A DNA stretch of 64,000 nt from Acidobacteriota bacterium (lineage in GTDB: Bacteria; Acidobacteriota; Blastocatellia; Pyrinomonadales; Pyrinomonadaceae). The notes beneath the pieces were generated by a model. That model saw nothing but the letters and a program-made list of their open reading frames with translations. It was not told the origin of the DNA and did no database searches. Both the position numbers and the translations under genes were made by a program. Each line of letters starts with the position of its first letter. Positions within the stretch are counted from its first letter, which is position 1. Below are positions 24,333 to 33,357 of the stretch, in pieces. The DNA lies in the NCBI GenBank assembly GCA_003222895.1, contig QHXI01000050.1, positions 1 through 64,000 of the forward strand, in the 5' to 3' direction.

Positions 24333-25341
24333 CCAGTCTCTTCTCCAAAGCCCGGATTCGTTTCGGAATCTCTCCCAACTTCTTGAACACCGCGACGGCG
24401 CGCCAGAACGAGCTCACGTCAAAGGCCGGAGTGCCGACGAGGATTTCGCCCGGCGCGACATCGTTGGGAACGCCGCTTTGCGGATAAAGAATCGCATCGT
24501 CGCCGACGGTGATGTGGCCGCCAATGCCGACCTGGCCGGTGAGAATCACCCGATCGCCGACGTGCGAACTGCCGGCGATGCCAACCTGCGCGCAGAGCAA
24601 AGCGTCTTCACCGACCGTGCATGAATGACCAATCTGGACCAGATTGTCGATCTTCGCGCCGCGCTTAATGCGAGTCTCGCCCGTCGAAGCGCGATCGATC
24701 GTTGTGTTTGCGCCGATCTCAACATCGTCTTCGATCACAACTCTCCCGACCTGCGGTATTTTCAACCAGTGCCGATCTTCGTCTTTGGCAAATCCGAAAC
24801 CGTCCGACCCGATGACGGCGTTGTTATGAATAATGACGCGTTTACCAATAACTGAGTTACCGCGAATAGCGACGCCTGAATGAATTTCCGTGTTGTCGCC
24901 GATAGTGACGTCATCGTAGATCGAAACGTTCGCGTGAATGCGTACTCGATCACCTATTACGACATTCTTTCCGATAGCGACGTGAGCATCGATGAAAACT
25001 TCTTTCGGAACGCGCGTGCTCGAATCAATTACCGCGGTGGGGTCCCAGTAAGGCTCGAAATCTGCCCGGGGATGAAACACAATCAGCGCGCGAGTGAATG
25101 CAAGGTAAGGATCCTTGGCCCGTAGGAGCGCAAGATCCGCGTGCGTTATTTCGACTTCATCGCTGACATAGATCGCCGAAGCGCGAGTCGTCGCGAGCTT
25201 GTTCGCATATTTCGGATTGGAAAGAAAGGTGACTTCACCGGTTTGCGCTTCATCAAGTCCGGCCGCGCCGGTGATTTCAATGTCGCCATCACGTGTTTCG
25301 CACAGCGCACCGGTCTGAGTCGCGAGTTCGGAAAGTTTCAT
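24301..25341 (-). CDS. lpxD: UDP-3-O-acylglucosamine N-acyltransferase
   Basis: 346 residues. The N-terminal uridine-binding domain (about 1-100; AQTGEVTFLSNPKY) is followed by a left-handed beta-helix of hexapeptide repeats (about 105-310; IGKNVVIGDRVRIHANVSI type). The conserved GSDGFGFAKDE and KIPQVG segment around the catalytic His is present, with a C-terminal helix. It adds the second acyl chain in lipid A synthesis, so this cell has an LPS outer membrane. It lies 15 bp after priA. No other lpx gene is nearby. Confidence 0.94.
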   Translation of the reverse strand: MKLSELATQTGALCETRDGDIEITGAAGLDEAQTGEVTFLSNPKYANKLATTRASAIYVSDEVEITHADLALLRAKDPYLAFTRALIVFHPRADFEPYWDPTAVIDSSTRVPKEVFIDAHVAIGKNVVIGDRVRIHANVSIYDDVTIGDNTEIHSGVAIRGNSVIGKRVIIHNNAVIGSDGFGFAKDEDRHWLKIPQVGRVVIEDDVEIGANTTIDRASTGETRIKRGAKIDNLVQIGHSCTVGEDALLCAQVGIAGSSHVGDRVILTGQVGIGGHITVGDDAILYPQSGVPNDVAPGEILVGTPAFDVSSFWRAVAVFKKLGEIPKRIRALEKRLDEVEKSKSAE

Positions 25342-25356
25342 CGCGTTGAGTTTACC

Positions 25357-27867
25357 TCACATCATGCTTACCGGATCAATTTCCAAAGTTACCGAACGGG
25401 AATCGCCCCCGTGCTCTTCAAAAGTTTTCATCGCCTGATCGATGACGGCGCGCATTTGTTTGCGACTGCGTGATTTCAGAAGCAACTGAATCCGATGCTC
25501 GCCGCGCAGACGCGCGAACGGCGCCGGTGCGGGGCCGAGAATGCGACACGAATGATCGCGGTTAGCCTCGTTCAAAACATTCCGAAGTTCCCGCGCCGTG
25601 CTGAGCGCGCGGCCCGCGTCCTTGTGACGCACCAGCAATAAAGCGAGCGCCACAAACGGCGGATAACCGTGATTGCGTCGATGCCGAATCTCTTCTTCGT
25701 AAAAACCGCGATAGTCCTGCGCCGTCGCATGACGAAGCGCGTAATGGGCGGGATGGTAAGTTTGAATCAGGACTCGGCCCGGCAGATCACCGCGGCCCGC
25801 GCGTCCAGCGACCTGGGTAATCAATTGAAAAGTTCGTTCAGCTGCGCGGAAGTCGGGGAGCGCGAGGCCTGCATCGACAGAAACGACGCCAACCAAAGTA
25901 ACATTCGGAAAATCGTGTCCCTTCGCCAGCATCTGTGTGCCAACTAACAAATCGATCTCGCCTTTGCCGAAATCCAGAAGCAGCTTTTCGAATTCATGCC
26001 GGCGCGATTTCGTGTCGCGATCGATGCGTCCGATGCGCAGGCGAGGGAAACGCTTGCGCAAGATTTCTTCCACTTGCTCGGTGCCTTCGCCGACATAATA
26101 GATGTACTTGCTGCCGCACGCCGGACATTGCGACGGCGCGCGCTGATGATGATTGCAGTAATGGCAGACAAGGGTCTGATCGCCGCGATGATAAGTTAGC
26201 GTCACATCGCAATTCGGACATTCGATCGATTCGCCGCACGAGCGACAGAGAATGAAACTCGAGTAGCCGCGACGATTCAAAAGGATGATTGTCTGCTCAC
26301 CACGGGCGTGCGTTCCTTCGATTGCTGACAACAGTTCATCAGAAAAAACTGCGGGCTTTTTTCGACGCGCGAAAACTTCGCGCATGTCGATTGTGTCAGC
26401 GCGCGCGAGGGAACGATTCGCGATTCGATCGGGTAGCTGAATGTACTTGTACTTTCCCGTCTGGGCGTTGTGAAAAGACTCCAGCGAAGGCGTCGCCGAA
26501 CCCAAAACGACTACAGCCGATTCTTTCTGGGCCCGCACAATCGCGGTGTCGCGAGCGTGATAGAAAGGCGATTCCTCCTGTCGATATGACGCATCCTGTT
26601 CTTCGTCGACGATAATCATGGCCAGATCTTTCACCGGCGCGAACACGGCTGAACGTGTGCCGAGCACAACGCGCGCTTCACCCGAACGCAGGCGTGACCA
26701 CTCATCAAACCGTTCGCCTTTCGAAAGCGATGAATGAAAGATCGCGATCTGATCGCCGAAATGAGCCCGCAAACGACGGGAAAGAATCGGTGTTAAGGAG
26801 ATCTCAGGCACCAGCATCATCGCGCCTCGATTCATCTCGAGCGCCGCATGCATTGCGCGAATGTAAATTTCAGTCTTGCCGCTGCCCGTCACCCCGTGCA
26901 GCAGAATCGGCGCGAACGCGCGCGCATTCAATGGTTGTTCGACCGCGCGCAACGCGTCTGCCTGCGCGGGCGTCAGTTTGAAATTTTCAGTCTCGGGAAA
27001 CTCGGCGCGCGCCAGTGGATCGCGGCGAATGTCTTCCTCGAATTCTTCGACGATACCGTTCTTGATCAAAGTGCTAATGACGGACTCGCTGATCTCGGCT
27101 CGTTTCGTTAGTTCGCTGACTGGCATTGCGTTTTTATTTGCACGGAGAGTCTCAATCGCGCGTTCCTGGGCTTTCGTTTTTCGAATTGACGTCGTGTCCG
27201 ACGAAGCGATTAAGCGGACGGTCCTGCGCTTCTTAGCCTGGGTCGGCGTCTTTCGACTTCGATACGAGCGCTGAACCAAACCTTCGTCTTCAAGTTCACG
27301 CAACCATTTCGGAAAGCTTTTTGATCCCATTCGCAGACAAAAAGCACTGAGTTCGAACTCGCCCTCTTCACCGAGGAGAAGCAACCCGCGAGTTTTGACG
27401 CTCGCCGGCCCGCCCGCGATAGCAGGCGGTTCTGACTTGTTGCTGGTCGCCTTCAGTAGTTCGCGCCCTTCTTCCGTGACAGACACAGTTTGCTCGACCG
27501 TCGCGTTGATCCCCGCCGGCAGCGCCGCGCGCATCACTTCTCCCCACGGTGCGGCATAGTAATCCGAAACCCAGCGGGTGATTTCCAGGATCTCGGAAGT
27601 CAGCGGCGGATCAAGATCGAGTAACTCTTGAACCTCCTTGATTTCAGCTTCGATGAGGCTGGTGCCTTCGCGTAGACGAGGAAGGAGCGCAACGATGTAG
27701 CCAGTCGTCGGTTTCCGTCCGAGATGGACCATTACTCGCGAGCCAACCCGCGCGGAGCGCATTGAAGCGGGCAGCCGATACGTGAACAGTTTTCTCAGAT
27801 GGACGGGAACTGCGACCTGGGCGAATTGCGGAATAGCTCGATCGGAAGATTGCGCGGCGACGGTCAT
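25357..27867 (-). CDS. priA: Primosomal replication protein N', helicase PriA
   Basis: 836 residues. The DNA-binding N-terminal domain is at about 1-110. The helicase has Walker A GVTGSGKT (325-332) and motif II DEEQ (421-424; most PriA have DEEH). Eight cysteines in CRSCGESIECPNC...CHYC...CPAC form the zinc-binding part. Also present are GTQMLAKGHDFPNVTLV and AGRAGRG. It restarts collapsed replication forks. Residues 145-153 (SEPPAIAGG) come from a dispersed repeat inserted in frame between the N-terminal and helicase parts. Confidence 0.95.
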   Translation of the reverse strand: MTVAAQSSDRAIPQFAQVAVPVHLRKLFTYRLPASMRSARVGSRVMVHLGRKPTTGYIVALLPRLREGTSLIEAEIKEVQELLDLDPPLTSEILEITRWVSDYYAAPWGEVMRAALPAGINATVEQTVSVTEEGRELLKATSNKSEPPAIAGGPASVKTRGLLLLGEEGEFELSAFCLRMGSKSFPKWLRELEDEGLVQRSYRSRKTPTQAKKRRTVRLIASSDTTSIRKTKAQERAIETLRANKNAMPVSELTKRAEISESVISTLIKNGIVEEFEEDIRRDPLARAEFPETENFKLTPAQADALRAVEQPLNARAFAPILLHGVTGSGKTEIYIRAMHAALEMNRGAMMLVPEISLTPILSRRLRAHFGDQIAIFHSSLSKGERFDEWSRLRSGEARVVLGTRSAVFAPVKDLAMIIVDEEQDASYRQEESPFYHARDTAIVRAQKESAVVVLGSATPSLESFHNAQTGKYKYIQLPDRIANRSLARADTIDMREVFARRKKPAVFSDELLSAIEGTHARGEQTIILLNRRGYSSFILCRSCGESIECPNCDVTLTYHRGDQTLVCHYCNHHQRAPSQCPACGSKYIYYVGEGTEQVEEILRKRFPRLRIGRIDRDTKSRRHEFEKLLLDFGKGEIDLLVGTQMLAKGHDFPNVTLVGVVSVDAGLALPDFRAAERTFQLITQVAGRAGRGDLPGRVLIQTYHPAHYALRHATAQDYRGFYEEEIRHRRNHGYPPFVALALLLVRHKDAGRALSTARELRNVLNEANRDHSCRILGPAPAPFARLRGEHRIQLLLKSRSRKQMRAVIDQAMKTFEEHGGDSRSVTLEIDPVSMM
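27409..27435 (-). repeat. In-frame repeat insert inside priA
   Basis: The minus strand begins GTCAGAACCGCCTGCTATCG with an internal inverted pair CCGCCTGC/GCGGGCGG. It encodes SEPPAIAGG. It is the same family as the insert in rqcH (8054-8106). Confidence 0.75.
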
Positions 27868-27927
27868 GGAAGTCAGGCTCGCGTCAGCCTAGCGCGAATG
27901 GGACGGTGATTGAAAGCGCGGATGGTA

Positions 27928-28803
27928 CTACGATTTGGATTTCGCGGGAGTGCTCTCGAGATATTCGATAACTTTCTTCAAATCTTCCCAGGTCTCGCGT
28001 TTCTTAGATGGATCGCGCAGAAGATACGCGGGGTGAAATGTCGGCATGACTTTGATGCCGCGAAAATCCCGAAACTGGCCACGCACGCGGCTGATGCCTT
28101 CGCGTACTTCCAGGAGATTTCTTAAAGCCGTGTTGCCCATCACCACGATCACTTCTGGCTTGATCGCGGCGATCTCGCGAAACAGAAATGGACGACAGAT
28201 GGCAGCTTCTTCGAGAGTTGGCTGGCGATTGCCGGGCGGGCGACACCGATTGACGTTGCCGATAATTACGTCCTCGCGTTTCATTCCCATCGCTTCGATC
28301 ATTTTTGTCAGCAACTGGCCGGCGCGACCGACGAACGGTTTGCCCTGGGCGTCTTCATCAGCGCCGGGCGCCTCGCCGATGAACATCAAGCGCGCGTTTC
28401 GATTTCCGTGAGTGTTCACGACCTGAGTGCGGCCTTCGCACAAACCACAGCGAGTGCAATCGCCGATGTCGCGCCAAATGTCTTCGAGAGCCTCTCGCGC
28501 CTGAGCGACGGAAGGCTGCGGCGCCGCCAATTTGAAGAGATCTTTTGATGGCCCGGTCGATTTAGAAACGTAGGGCTTAGGGGATTGAACGGCGCGCGCG
28601 GAGAACATAAATTCCTCGCGAGCGGGTGGAACGCTTGGACGCCGGGGTGCGTCGTCTTTGACTGGCATCGTGACTGCTTCCGGCGAGGGAGCGGCCTTGT
28701 CTAACGCAATTGATTCAGCCCCGAGTTCACCAAAAAACCTCGCCTGCTCGCGAGCCTGGCCGAGCAGACTCAGCAGTGCGGCGTTGTGGGGATTATCGGC
28801 CAT
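27928..28803 (-). CDS. Family 4 uracil-DNA glycosylase
   Basis: 291 residues. The first 95 or so are low-complexity (Pro/Ala/Ser). The UDG domain has the iron-sulfur CTRCGLCEGRTQVV, motif A GEAPGADEDAQGKPFVGRAG and motif B HPAYLL. Other cluster cysteines are in NRCRPP and AICRPF. It removes uracil from DNA and is often thermostable in this family. A second, different UDG (udgX) is at 40334. It lies 13 bp from coaBC, in the minus-strand run coaBC-udg-priA-lpxD. Confidence 0.9.
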   Translation of the reverse strand: MADNPHNAALLSLLGQAREQARFFGELGAESIALDKAAPSPEAVTMPVKDDAPRRPSVPPAREEFMFSARAVQSPKPYVSKSTGPSKDLFKLAAPQPSVAQAREALEDIWRDIGDCTRCGLCEGRTQVVNTHGNRNARLMFIGEAPGADEDAQGKPFVGRAGQLLTKMIEAMGMKREDVIIGNVNRCRPPGNRQPTLEEAAICRPFLFREIAAIKPEVIVVMGNTALRNLLEVREGISRVRGQFRDFRGIKVMPTFHPAYLLRDPSKKRETWEDLKKVIEYLESTPAKSKS

Positions 28804-28816
28804 AAATCTTTTCTGG

Positions 28817-30091
28817 TTACGCGGTTTTCGCGGTCGCGCTTCGATGACGTAACTTCACGATCTCATCAAGAATTCGATGGGCAATTTCCAGCTTAGACAT
28901 TGCCGGCAATTCAATCGGTTGCAATCCGTCGCGCACCAGGATTGTTACCGCGTTATTCGGCGAATCAAAACCGATGTCGTTACGCGAGACATCGTTCGCG
29001 ACAATCACATCAAGTTTTTTCGAGGTCAACTTTGCAGTCGCGTTGGATAGAATGTCGTTCGTTTCGGCGGCGAAGCCTATCAGTAGTTGATCTTTTCGTT
29101 TCTGGTGTGCGACGTCGCCGAGAATGTCCGATGTGCGCTCCAATTCTAAGGTGAGAGTTGGATTTGACTTCTTAATCTTGGCTGGCTCCGTTTTCTTCGG
29201 CCGATAGTCAGCAACCGCCGCGGCCGCAATTAATATCGTCGCTTCTTCAATTTGTCCAAGGACGGCGCTCCGCATATCTTCGGCAGATGTCACTTTGATT
29301 AACTCGATATCCGTAGGCGGATCTGCGGTTGTGGTTCCCGCAACGACGATGACGTTTGCGCCTCGCTTACCCGCAGCTTCGGCCAGGGCAAATCCCATCT
29401 GTCCGGACGAACGATTTGAGATAAAGCGAACCGGATCGATCGGTTCGCGAGTAGCTCCGGCAGTGATCAAGATGCGCTCGCCCTGCAAATCGACTCTTGA
29501 GCCGGTAGACGGCAAATCGGCTGCCGCGGGTGATTGCGTCGTCTCAAGGATCGCGAGGGCTCTGGCCACGATCCGATCAGGCTCGCTCAATCGGCCTGGG
29601 CCAATTGTCCCGCAAGCCATCTCTCCGGCGTCCGGCTCGAGAATATGAACGCCATCGCTTCTGAGCTTTTCAAGGTTTCGCCGCGTGGCCGGGTGTTGCC
29701 ACATCGTCGTATTCATGGCTGGGGCAACCAGAACTGGAGCAGTGCAAGCGAGATATGTCGAAGTCAAAAAGTCATCCGCGACGCCGTTCGCTAACTTCGC
29801 GAGCGTGTTTGCGGTTGCCGGAGCGATAACAAAGAGATCGATCGTTTGAGAAAAAGTTATGTGCGCGATTGGATCGGGATTGTGCGGTGCGTAGTCGTCA
29901 ACGATCACGTATGAACCCGACAGTGCACGAAACGTTAGAGGTTGAATGAACTCGCAAGCGTGGCGCGTCATGGCCACGCGAACATCGCACCCAGCTCGCT
30001 GCAAGCCGCGTAATACTTCAATGGCTTTGTATGCGGCGATCCCGCCGGTTACTCCAATCGCGACCCGTCTTTTGGAAACTTGTTCGTCCAC
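28817..30091 (-). CDS. coaBC: Bifunctional phosphopantothenoylcysteine decarboxylase / synthetase
   Basis: 424 residues; GTG start. The CoaC half (1-185) has the FMN-binding GVTGGIAAYKAIE and APAMNTTMW; the active-site segment is ACGTIGPGRLSEPD. The CoaB half (about 200-410) has ITAGATREPIDPVRFISNRSSG and FAAET. It catalyses two steps of coenzyme A synthesis. The coaX gene of the same pathway is at 59590. The usual rpoZ neighbour is not seen upstream. Confidence 0.95.
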   Translation of the reverse strand: MDEQVSKRRVAIGVTGGIAAYKAIEVLRGLQRAGCDVRVAMTRHACEFIQPLTFRALSGSYVIVDDYAPHNPDPIAHITFSQTIDLFVIAPATANTLAKLANGVADDFLTSTYLACTAPVLVAPAMNTTMWQHPATRRNLEKLRSDGVHILEPDAGEMACGTIGPGRLSEPDRIVARALAILETTQSPAAADLPSTGSRVDLQGERILITAGATREPIDPVRFISNRSSGQMGFALAEAAGKRGANVIVVAGTTTADPPTDIELIKVTSAEDMRSAVLGQIEEATILIAAAAVADYRPKKTEPAKIKKSNPTLTLELERTSDILGDVAHQKRKDQLLIGFAAETNDILSNATAKLTSKKLDVIVANDVSRNDIGFDSPNNAVTILVRDGLQPIELPAMSKLEIAHRILDEIVKLRHRSATAKTA

Positions 30092-30278
30092 GTTTATTTG
30101 AAATTGAAATGTAACATCGCTGAATTACATGTGCAATGAAACGCAATTCTGCAGCGCTATAATCCCCGGCAACAATTTGATGGCAATAATGATTCGCGGT
30201 TGAGCCGTTAGGTAAGGTATTTTATTCCGGCGGATCAACGGTTCGGACACAATTTCAAACATGACCGAGGGTACCTTC

Positions 30279-30845
30279 ATGTATAGCCTATCTCGTTCGA
30301 TGCATTTGCTACTTTCGCTCTCGATAATTGTGGTGTGCGCCGGTGCGACGATCGCGCAAAGGGGCAATACTTCAAGCGATTCTGAGTTTGGTCCGGTGGT
30401 GACGGCTTACCTCGGCTACCTCAATAATGAGCAAGAGGTCGTTGACGATCGCGCGAGCAGAAGAGAGATCACCTCGGTCTATTACCGACGAAACTCAAAT
30501 CGGATTCACGCCCTCAGGCAGATGGCTGTGCGCTTGGTCAGGCAAACCGGAAACGATTACGTACCCGAGTTGGAAGCAGTAACTTCGGATGAGTTGGGAA
30601 CTATTTTTGAGCGTCCGCCGAGGCCTGTGAATCTTCGGCAGAACGAGGTGGTAGCGAATAAGTTTAGGTTCCTTGGCCAGATTCACTCAGGCGATGTCTT
30701 TTATCTTTTCGCGCGACTCGATCCATACGAACAAGCGGACTTAATGAACCGGGGAGGCGGGCCTGCTGCTTCATCTGAAACCAATGCCAAAGGTCAGCGT
30801 ATCGGCCAATCAACCACCAGAGCCAGGCGGGTGGTTCCTCAATAG
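30279..30845 (+). CDS. Secreted protein of unknown function
   Basis: ATG 30279 (MYSLSRSM) has GAGGG 7 nt upstream, so it is preferred over ATG 30261. About 188 residues. Signal peptide ends near TIA-Q. The mature part starts with a helical FGPVVTAYLGYLNNEQEVVDDR and contains RQMAVRLVRQTGNDYVPEL; the C-terminus is Gly/Ser/Arg-rich. A perfect TATAAT at 30158-30163 could be the -10 of its promoter, although no -35 is evident. No family recognised. Confidence 0.65.
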   Translation: MYSLSRSMHLLLSLSIIVVCAGATIAQRGNTSSDSEFGPVVTAYLGYLNNEQEVVDDRASRREITSVYYRRNSNRIHALRQMAVRLVRQTGNDYVPELEAVTSDELGTIFERPPRPVNLRQNEVVANKFRFLGQIHSGDVFYLFARLDPYEQADLMNRGGGPAASSETNAKGQRIGQSTTRARRVVPQ

Positions 30846-31208
30846 TAACCTGAACGCACGTGCGTCAAGCGGAGGACAATCCGCAAGTACCGTTCAAAAA
30901 CACAAAATCTTGACAGGGTTTGGGGAAAAAATGTCTTTACAGGGTTCGAGCGGCATGCTATCTTGCGGCGCAAAGCTAGTAAATAAAGTGGCTTAGGTCT
31001 TTTAGATCAAGGGGTTTATTGTTGACATTAGGGTCGTGGTTCGTGTAAAAAGACAAAGAGTAGGCCTTCTTTACCGGCCCGGCATGCTTTCTTTTTTGCG
31101 TCTCGCGTGAGCGAGATTTCGAGTTAGGGCGGAAACATCCGTCAGTTGCGATGAGAGCGAGTCTTTTCGCAATGGTCTTCCACAAACTTGTTTACTGTAC
31201 GGGAGGAA
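30846..31208. promoter_or_regulatory. Long leader/promoter region of the FecR-like gene
   Basis: No gene was seen in these 363 bp. Two near-copies of TCTTGACAGGGTT / TCTTTACAGGGTT lie at about 30908 and 30932. A further TTGACA is at 31022 with a weak GTAAAA 17 bp on. Downstream, a small hairpin (TCTCGC GTGA GCGAGA, near 31100) precedes GGGAGG before ATG 31209. It suggests more than one start site and a transcribed leader of 150 nt or more. No known riboswitch was recognised. Confidence 0.4.
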
Positions 31209-31925
31209 ATGATGATTAGCAGAACTTGGAGCCGTAAGTCTATTGCATTCTGTGTCGCGGTTGCCATTCTTAGCGTTTATTCCATGGTGGCGCTGGCAAC
31301 GCCAGGACAGAAAGCGTCAGGCGAGCTTTCGGTCTCCGGTCAAGTTACCGTGAATGGTCAGGCCGCGATCTCAGGCGCAACCGTTTTTTCTGACAGCGTA
31401 ATCGCTACGGCAGCTGGCAGCAGTGCAACGGTGAGTCTTGGAAAACTGGGTCGAGTTGAGTTGTTCCCGAATTCGACAGTGAAGCTGAGCTTCGGAGATG
31501 GCAATATCTCTGGAGCACTGGACGCGGGTCGTGTTCAGGTTTCGACGCTAGCCGGTGTTTCAGCGATCGTGACCGCAAAGGATGGCGCGGCTGTCGCTGA
31601 TGCGAGCCAGGCGTCGAGCTTTATGGTAGACGTGGAATGCGGCAATATGATCGTTGCTTCGCAGGCAGGTCTAGTTGAGTTGCGAGCTGCAGGAAAGACC
31701 AAAGCAGTCGCAGCCGGCACTTCTGAATCAGCCGGCACGCCTCAACCTGGAACTCGCTGCACGAGACTGACCAAGCCGGATAACTTTGGACACCTTAGTG
31801 GTGGAGCGCTTGCAGCTCTGTTGTTGGCCGCCGGCGGCGCAGTGGCAGCAGCGATTATTGCAGCTACCCATAACAACGATCTGAACTTCGGCGGTTCAAT
31901 CACCGTCGTAAGTCCGACCAAGTAA
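31209..31925 (+). CDS. Exported FecR-like domain protein
   Basis: ATG 31209 has GGGAGG directly upstream. About 238 residues. Signal/anchor segment SIAFCVAVAILSVYSMVALA. The central part (about 40-175) reads SGQVTVNGQAAISGATVFSDSVIAT, SSATVSLGKLGRVELFPNSTVKL and VSTLAGVSAIVTAKDG, the beta-strand pattern of FecR-type domains. A C-terminal Ala/Gly membrane segment (GALAALLLAAGGAVAAAIIAA) follows. Here it is probably a stand-alone envelope protein. Two cysteines (DVECGN, GTRCTR) may pair. Confidence 0.72.
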   Translation: MMISRTWSRKSIAFCVAVAILSVYSMVALATPGQKASGELSVSGQVTVNGQAAISGATVFSDSVIATAAGSSATVSLGKLGRVELFPNSTVKLSFGDGNISGALDAGRVQVSTLAGVSAIVTAKDGAAVADASQASSFMVDVECGNMIVASQAGLVELRAAGKTKAVAAGTSESAGTPQPGTRCTRLTKPDNFGHLSGGALAALLLAAGGAVAAAIIAATHNNDLNFGGSITVVSPTK

Positions 31926-31980
31926 GGTTGAGTCCGACCAGGGCTCGTGACGCGCATTTCGCGCGCCATTTGATCATAAT

Positions 31981-32020
31981 TTGCGGGTCACGCGTACCCA
32001 GCGCGTGACCCGTAAATTTT
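31981..32020 (+). terminator. Intrinsic terminator after the FecR-like gene
   Basis: The 14-bp arms are TTGCGGGTCACGCG (31981-31994) and CGCGTGACCCGTAA (32002-32015), nearly perfect. A TTTT follows at 32017. It separates this gene from ugd. Confidence 0.85.
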
Positions 32021-32052
32021 GTCCATAACATTTCTCGGGTAGGAAATTCTGA

Positions 32053-33354
32053 ATGCACATAGCCGTCATTGGCTCAGGCTACGTTGGCCTCGTTACCGGC
32101 GCCTGCTTTGCTGAATTCGGTGTTGATGTTACTTGCGTGGATGTCGACGCTGAGAAGATCGCGCGACTTACGAAAGGCGAAAGCCCGATCTACGAACCTG
32201 GTCTCGACTCCCTCATCAAGAAGAACCTGCAGGCGGGACGTCTCAGATTCACAACTGACATCGAACTCGCGACCAAGCAATCGCTCGTGATCTTCCTGGC
32301 CGTCGGAACGCCGCCTTGTCCTGATGGCTCAGCGGATCTGAGCTTTATCGAAACCGCTGCGCGAGACATAGCGCGGCACATGGATTCTTACAAGGTCATC
32401 GCGACTAAATCGACGGTACCGGTTGGCACGGGTAGGCGGCTTGCCGGCCTCATCAAGCAGAATCAAAAACAGGCGGTCGGATTCAGCGTCGTATCGAATC
32501 CCGAATTCCTCCGCGAAGGAGCAGCGTTAGGTGATTTCATGCGCCCGGATCGCGTCGTGATCGGCGGGGCCGATCCGGAAGCGATAGCGATTATGCGCGA
32601 TCTATATCGACCGCTCTATTTGATTGAAACTCCGTTTGTGATTACTTCCTTGGAAGGTGCAGAGTTGATCAAATACGCGGCTAACGCATTTCTGGCGACG
32701 AAGATTTCGTTTATTAACGAAGTAGCTAACCTTTGCGAAAAGGTCGGTTGCGATGTTCACGAGGTGGCCCGCGCCATTGGTATGGATCGACGCATTGGAC
32801 CAAAGTTTCTTCATGCTGGCCCCGGATTCGGGGGCTCATGTTTTCCGAAAGATATAGCCGCGCTAGCGACCATCGGTCGACAATACGATACACCGACGAG
32901 AATCGTTGAAGCTGTAATTGAGGTGAATCAACGGCAGCGACTCTCAATGATCGACAAGATCGAGCAGCTCGCATGCGACGGTCTTTCTGGTAAACGTGTC
33001 GCTGTCCTTGGGCTGGCTTTCAAACCAGAGACTGACGACATGCGTGATGCGCCATCAGTCGAAATCATCCGCGGCTTAATAGTTCGTGGTGCAACCGTGA
33101 TCGCTTACGATCCTGTTGCCCGGACTGAGGCGGGGAAGTTATTGCCCACAATCGAGTTTGCTGGTGACGAGTACGAAGCAGCGACGGGAGCGGATATTCT
33201 AGTGATCGTTACAGAGTGGAATCAGTTCAGGGCTCTCAACATGGAACGGATTAGAACCCTGATGAGGATGCCGCGCCTCGCAGATCTGCGAAATATTTAT
33301 GATCCCGCCGACATGCGGGACCTGGGATTCCAATACGTGGGAGTAGGACGCTAA
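32053..33354 (+). CDS. ugd: UDP-glucose 6-dehydrogenase
   Basis: 433 residues. N-terminal Rossmann motif MHIAVIGSGYVGLVTGACFAE, then STVPVGTGR, NPEFLREG, and the active-site GFGGSCFPKD with the catalytic Cys. The C-terminal NAD/UDP-binding domain has LGLAFKPETDDMRDAPS. It oxidises UDP-glucose to UDP-glucuronate with NAD+. The epimerase starts 3 bp after the stop, so the pair is an operon supplying nucleotide sugars for polysaccharide or glycolipid synthesis. Confidence 0.95.
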   Translation: MHIAVIGSGYVGLVTGACFAEFGVDVTCVDVDAEKIARLTKGESPIYEPGLDSLIKKNLQAGRLRFTTDIELATKQSLVIFLAVGTPPCPDGSADLSFIETAARDIARHMDSYKVIATKSTVPVGTGRRLAGLIKQNQKQAVGFSVVSNPEFLREGAALGDFMRPDRVVIGGADPEAIAIMRDLYRPLYLIETPFVITSLEGAELIKYAANAFLATKISFINEVANLCEKVGCDVHEVARAIGMDRRIGPKFLHAGPGFGGSCFPKDIAALATIGRQYDTPTRIVEAVIEVNQRQRLSMIDKIEQLACDGLSGKRVAVLGLAFKPETDDMRDAPSVEIIRGLIVRGATVIAYDPVARTEAGKLLPTIEFAGDEYEAATGADILVIVTEWNQFRALNMERIRTLMRMPRLADLRNIYDPADMRDLGFQYVGVGR

Positions 33355-33357
33355 CTT

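Noticed and set aside
30125..30367. 80-codon minus-strand frame upstream of coaBC, where rpoZ often sits
   Set aside because: It overlaps the signal peptide of the plus-strand secreted protein and does not resemble the omega subunit. Treated as a chance frame.
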